A stretch of DNA of 7,368 nt from Candidatus Uhrbacteria bacterium (GTDB lineage Bacteria > Patescibacteriota > Patescibacteriia > JACQRZ01). The notes beneath the pieces were generated by a model. It made no database searches and was not told the origin of the DNA. It worked only from the letters and a program-made list of their open reading frames with translations. Below are positions 5,998-7,368 of the stretch, piece after piece. Position 1 is the stretch's first letter, and every line of letters starts with the position of its first letter. The position numbers were made by a program, and so were the translations under genes. The stretch is from positions 1 to 7,368 of the forward strand of contig JACQWH010000010.1 in assembly GCA_016209345.1 (NCBI GenBank). The letters run 5' to 3'.

Positions 5998-7027
5998 ATT
6001 GTTGCGGTTTGGGTTGAGCTTGAGGTCGGGGCTGGGGTTGTATTTGCGGCGGACTCATTATGATTTGAAATTGCTTGCCCCACGACACGCCGTGCGTACA
6101 TTCATATAATTTTACGAACGGACTAACATTAAAAAATCCGTTGAGTAAAATATATGCCTCCCACAGTAAATCACGGAGCGGATTTTTGGCGACCTCAAGT
6201 TTCAAACCAAAATCAGATAGTTTATCCGGTGTTAACGGCCGTGAGTGAACTTTGTGAGTATTGTAGTCGGAAAAATACGAAGCGGCCATTTTGATTTTTC
6301 GTCCGTTATTTTTTACCCCCGCAAACATATACTTTTTGAGCCACGAAGAAACTAACTCTTTGGATAATTTTTCGGAATCTTCGCAAAGCTCAAAAAGGTC
6401 AAGCGAGTACCTTTCAATCAATGGAATATAGGCGGGCAAAGTTTCCGGTCCTTCGTCTTTAATAAATTTTTTGGCTTTTGCAAAACCATTCAGAATTGAT
6501 TTTGCGGGGACGAAACGGATTGTTCCTTCTTTTGTCGGAACGCCAACTTGCGGGTCAATCGGCCCAAGCGTTGCGCTCGGGTGCAAAACAATTCCATTGC
6601 CGGACAACGCCAGCATTGTAGCGGCAGAATACGCGGAGTGCGGAACCAAAAAATTTACTTCCTCAAATCTATTGCGAAGTATTCCGACAATTCTTTCCGT
6701 TGCGTCAGGCCGTCCGCCCGGACTATGTAAAAGCACATCAACGGACTTGCAGTCATTGCCAACGGAATTGATAAGGTCGGTAAATCCGTCCACATCGGAC
6801 AAGTCAATTTGATTTGGCATTCCGGGCGGCCCGCCGTCCAAAAACTTTGTCGCGTAAATCAAAAGTGGATGGCCGCGCAATGCTTCAATTTCGGCGTAAC
6901 ACGCTTTGCGAAGCTCAAACAGATCCTTCCCGGTTATTTCTTGACCGGATTGAAGTAAAGGACCGATATAATCATTCCAGTCCTGCGCGGTTTTAAATTT
7001 TTTGCGCTGTTGTTGAGTGGACTCCAC
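5996..7027 (-). CDS. Serine dehydrogenase proteinase-like (SDH/SppA/ClpP-fold) protease
   Basis: Putative cytoplasmic serine protease of the SDH_sah family, in the ClpP/crotonase fold group. Counted from a TTG at 7096 (366 aa), landmarks are LLHSPGG (122-128, oxyanion-hole strand), VPHSAYSAATMLALSG (151-166) with S157 as probable nucleophile, and LGPIDPQVG (177-185), the family hallmark. There is no signal peptide or clear membrane segment, unlike SppA. The last 18 residues are almost all Pro and Gln, an unusual tail. The start is uncertain: in-frame TTG 7096, TTG 7042 and GTG 7027 exist, none with a Shine-Dalgarno; I prefer GTG 7027 because homology seems to begin near TAQDWNDYIG and it reduces overlap with the upstream small gene to 35 bases. 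Substrate is unknown; such proteins occur scattered, sometimes near defence or mobile genes. Two sampled lines are lower in GC than the liv genes. Confidence 0.85.
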   Translation of the reverse strand: MESTQQQRKKFKTAQDWNDYIGPLLQSGQEITGKDLFELRKACYAEIEALRGHPLLIYATKFLDGGPPGMPNQIDLSDVDGFTDLINSVGNDCKSVDVLLHSPGGRPDATERIVGILRNRFEEVNFLVPHSAYSAATMLALSGNGIVLHPSATLGPIDPQVGVPTKEGTIRFVPAKSILNGFAKAKKFIKDEGPETLPAYIPLIERYSLDLFELCEDSEKLSKELVSSWLKKYMFAGVKNNGRKIKMAASYFSDYNTHKVHSRPLTPDKLSDFGLKLEVAKNPLRDLLWEAYILLNGFFNVSPFVKLYECTHGVSWGKQFQIIMSPPQIQPQPRPQAQPKPQQ

Positions 7028-7235
7028 AACGATTAATTTCAAAATTAAGCGTGGAGCCAGTGTCGGATTTGAAAATTGCTCTTTTCCCAGACGCAAACTC
7101 CGCGCGTTCTATAATCTCAGCGGTTTTTTTGTAAGTGTCGTATGTCTTAAACGCGGCGGTATTCTGATCTAAAACACGCTTTGACGCGACCTTATTAACT
7201 ATGTTTTTTTGATGAAATTTTTTATTCATAGGCAT
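6993..7235 (-). CDS. Small unrecognised protein, possibly the N-terminal part of the SDH-like gene
   Basis: 80 residues, Lys-rich and soluble (MPMNKKFHQKNIVNKVASKR at the start, FKTYDTYKKTAEIIERAEF in the middle). I recognise no family and see no membrane segment. Its start is the best supported in the window: AGGAGT (7249-7244) stands nine bases before ATG 7235. The frame ends at TAA 6995-6993 inside the start region of the SDH-like gene. Just before the stop is a run of six A (minus strand, 7003-6998); removing one A would join this frame directly to the protease at FKTAQDWNDYIG. So it is either a separate, translationally coupled small gene or a frameshifted N-terminus. Confidence 0.6.
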   Translation of the reverse strand: MPMNKKFHQKNIVNKVASKRVLDQNTAAFKTYDTYKKTAEIIERAEFASGKRAIFKSDTGSTLNFEINRCGVHSTTAQKI

Positions 7236-7252
7236 AAGTTTATACTCCTATG
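7227..7252 (-). promoter_or_regulatory. Inverted repeat CATAGG/CCTATG enclosing the ribosome binding site and start of the small gene
   Basis: CATAGG (7252-7247) overlaps the Shine-Dalgarno AGGAG, and CCTATG (7232-7227) lies in codons two and three. In mRNA the 6-bp stem with a 14-base loop would pair part of the ribosome binding site and leave ATG 7235 in the loop. It could limit translation or be a repressor dyad. The stem is short and may be chance. Confidence 0.3.
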
Positions 7253-7368
7253 GTAATGTCAAGTGGATTGTGTAAATTGCTTAAGGGTGTTCTGGCTCCA
7301 ATTATGATTAAGGTTCTTTGAAATACTGGTAAATAATCGTTCGGTCGCTTTTGGTTGCAGCGCAATGC
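7236..7368 (-). other. Unassigned edge region, possible tail of an upstream gene
   Basis: No complete gene is visible. On the minus strand one frame is open from the edge to TGA 7261-7259 (ends LKQFTQST) and another to TAA 7242-7240 (ends PLDITIGV); neither tail is recognised, and at most one can be real. A TTGACA at 7262-7257 has no suitable -10 box before the start of the next gene. The promoter for the small gene and protease was not found and may lie in this stretch or beyond the edge. Confidence 0.3.

Noticed and set aside
5996..7027. SppA signal peptide peptidase
   Set aside because: There is no N-terminal membrane anchor, and the HSPGG...SA...LGPIDPQ pattern fits the soluble SDH_sah group better.
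7239..7262. TTGACA (7262-7257) with TATAAA (7244-7239) as a promoter for the small gene
   Set aside because: The spacer is only 12 bases, and a start 17 bases on would fall after the ATG; the TATAAA overlaps the ribosome-site-to-ATG spacer.

Overview
The window carries seven recognisable genes, all on the minus strand, so it reads from high to low coordinates. It looks like a piece of a bacterial genome with the standard code (LivM ends in TGA, and no frame needs TGA as sense). The PolX-plus-PHP polymerase, short AT-rich and G-rich heptad repeats between genes, and U-rich hairpin terminators would fit an uncultivated small-genome lineage such as Patescibacteria/CPR. That placement is an inference with low confidence; there is no rRNA or other marker gene here.

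Region 1 (7368-5996): an unresolved stretch at the edge, then a small unrecognised gene with a strong ribosome binding site (7235-6993). It overlaps, in another frame, the start of a serine-dehydrogenase-proteinase (SDH/SppA/ClpP-like) gene with a proline/glutamine tail. A hairpin terminator at 5903-5870 separates this unit from the next.

Region 2 (5847-4099): a complete family X DNA polymerase with a C-terminal PHP domain. The first histidine pair of the PHP metal site is replaced by two glutamines.

Region 3 (4098-146): a branched-chain or related hydrophobic amino-acid ABC importer in the order binding protein, LivH, LivM, LivG. A near-consensus sigma-70-type promoter directly after polX feeds into six perfect copies of a 7-bp repeat that form the presumed 5' leader of the binding-protein gene. 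A strong terminator follows the binding protein, then a second TATACT box inside degenerate copies of the same heptad before livH. LivH and LivM are one base apart. LivM and LivG are separated by two inverted arrays of another, AT-rich heptad. The binding protein would capture the amino acid outside the cell, LivH/LivM form the channel and LivG supplies ATP hydrolysis. The usual second ATPase, LivF, is not in the window.

Region 4 (145-1): just after livG comes the start of an IS30-type transposase gene, running off the edge, with a palindrome that may belong to the element's end. The element lies where livF would be expected.

The most interesting signal is regulatory: 7-bp-periodic repeats, of two sequence families, sit at three of the transporter gene starts, and those three starts lack a Shine-Dalgarno sequence.
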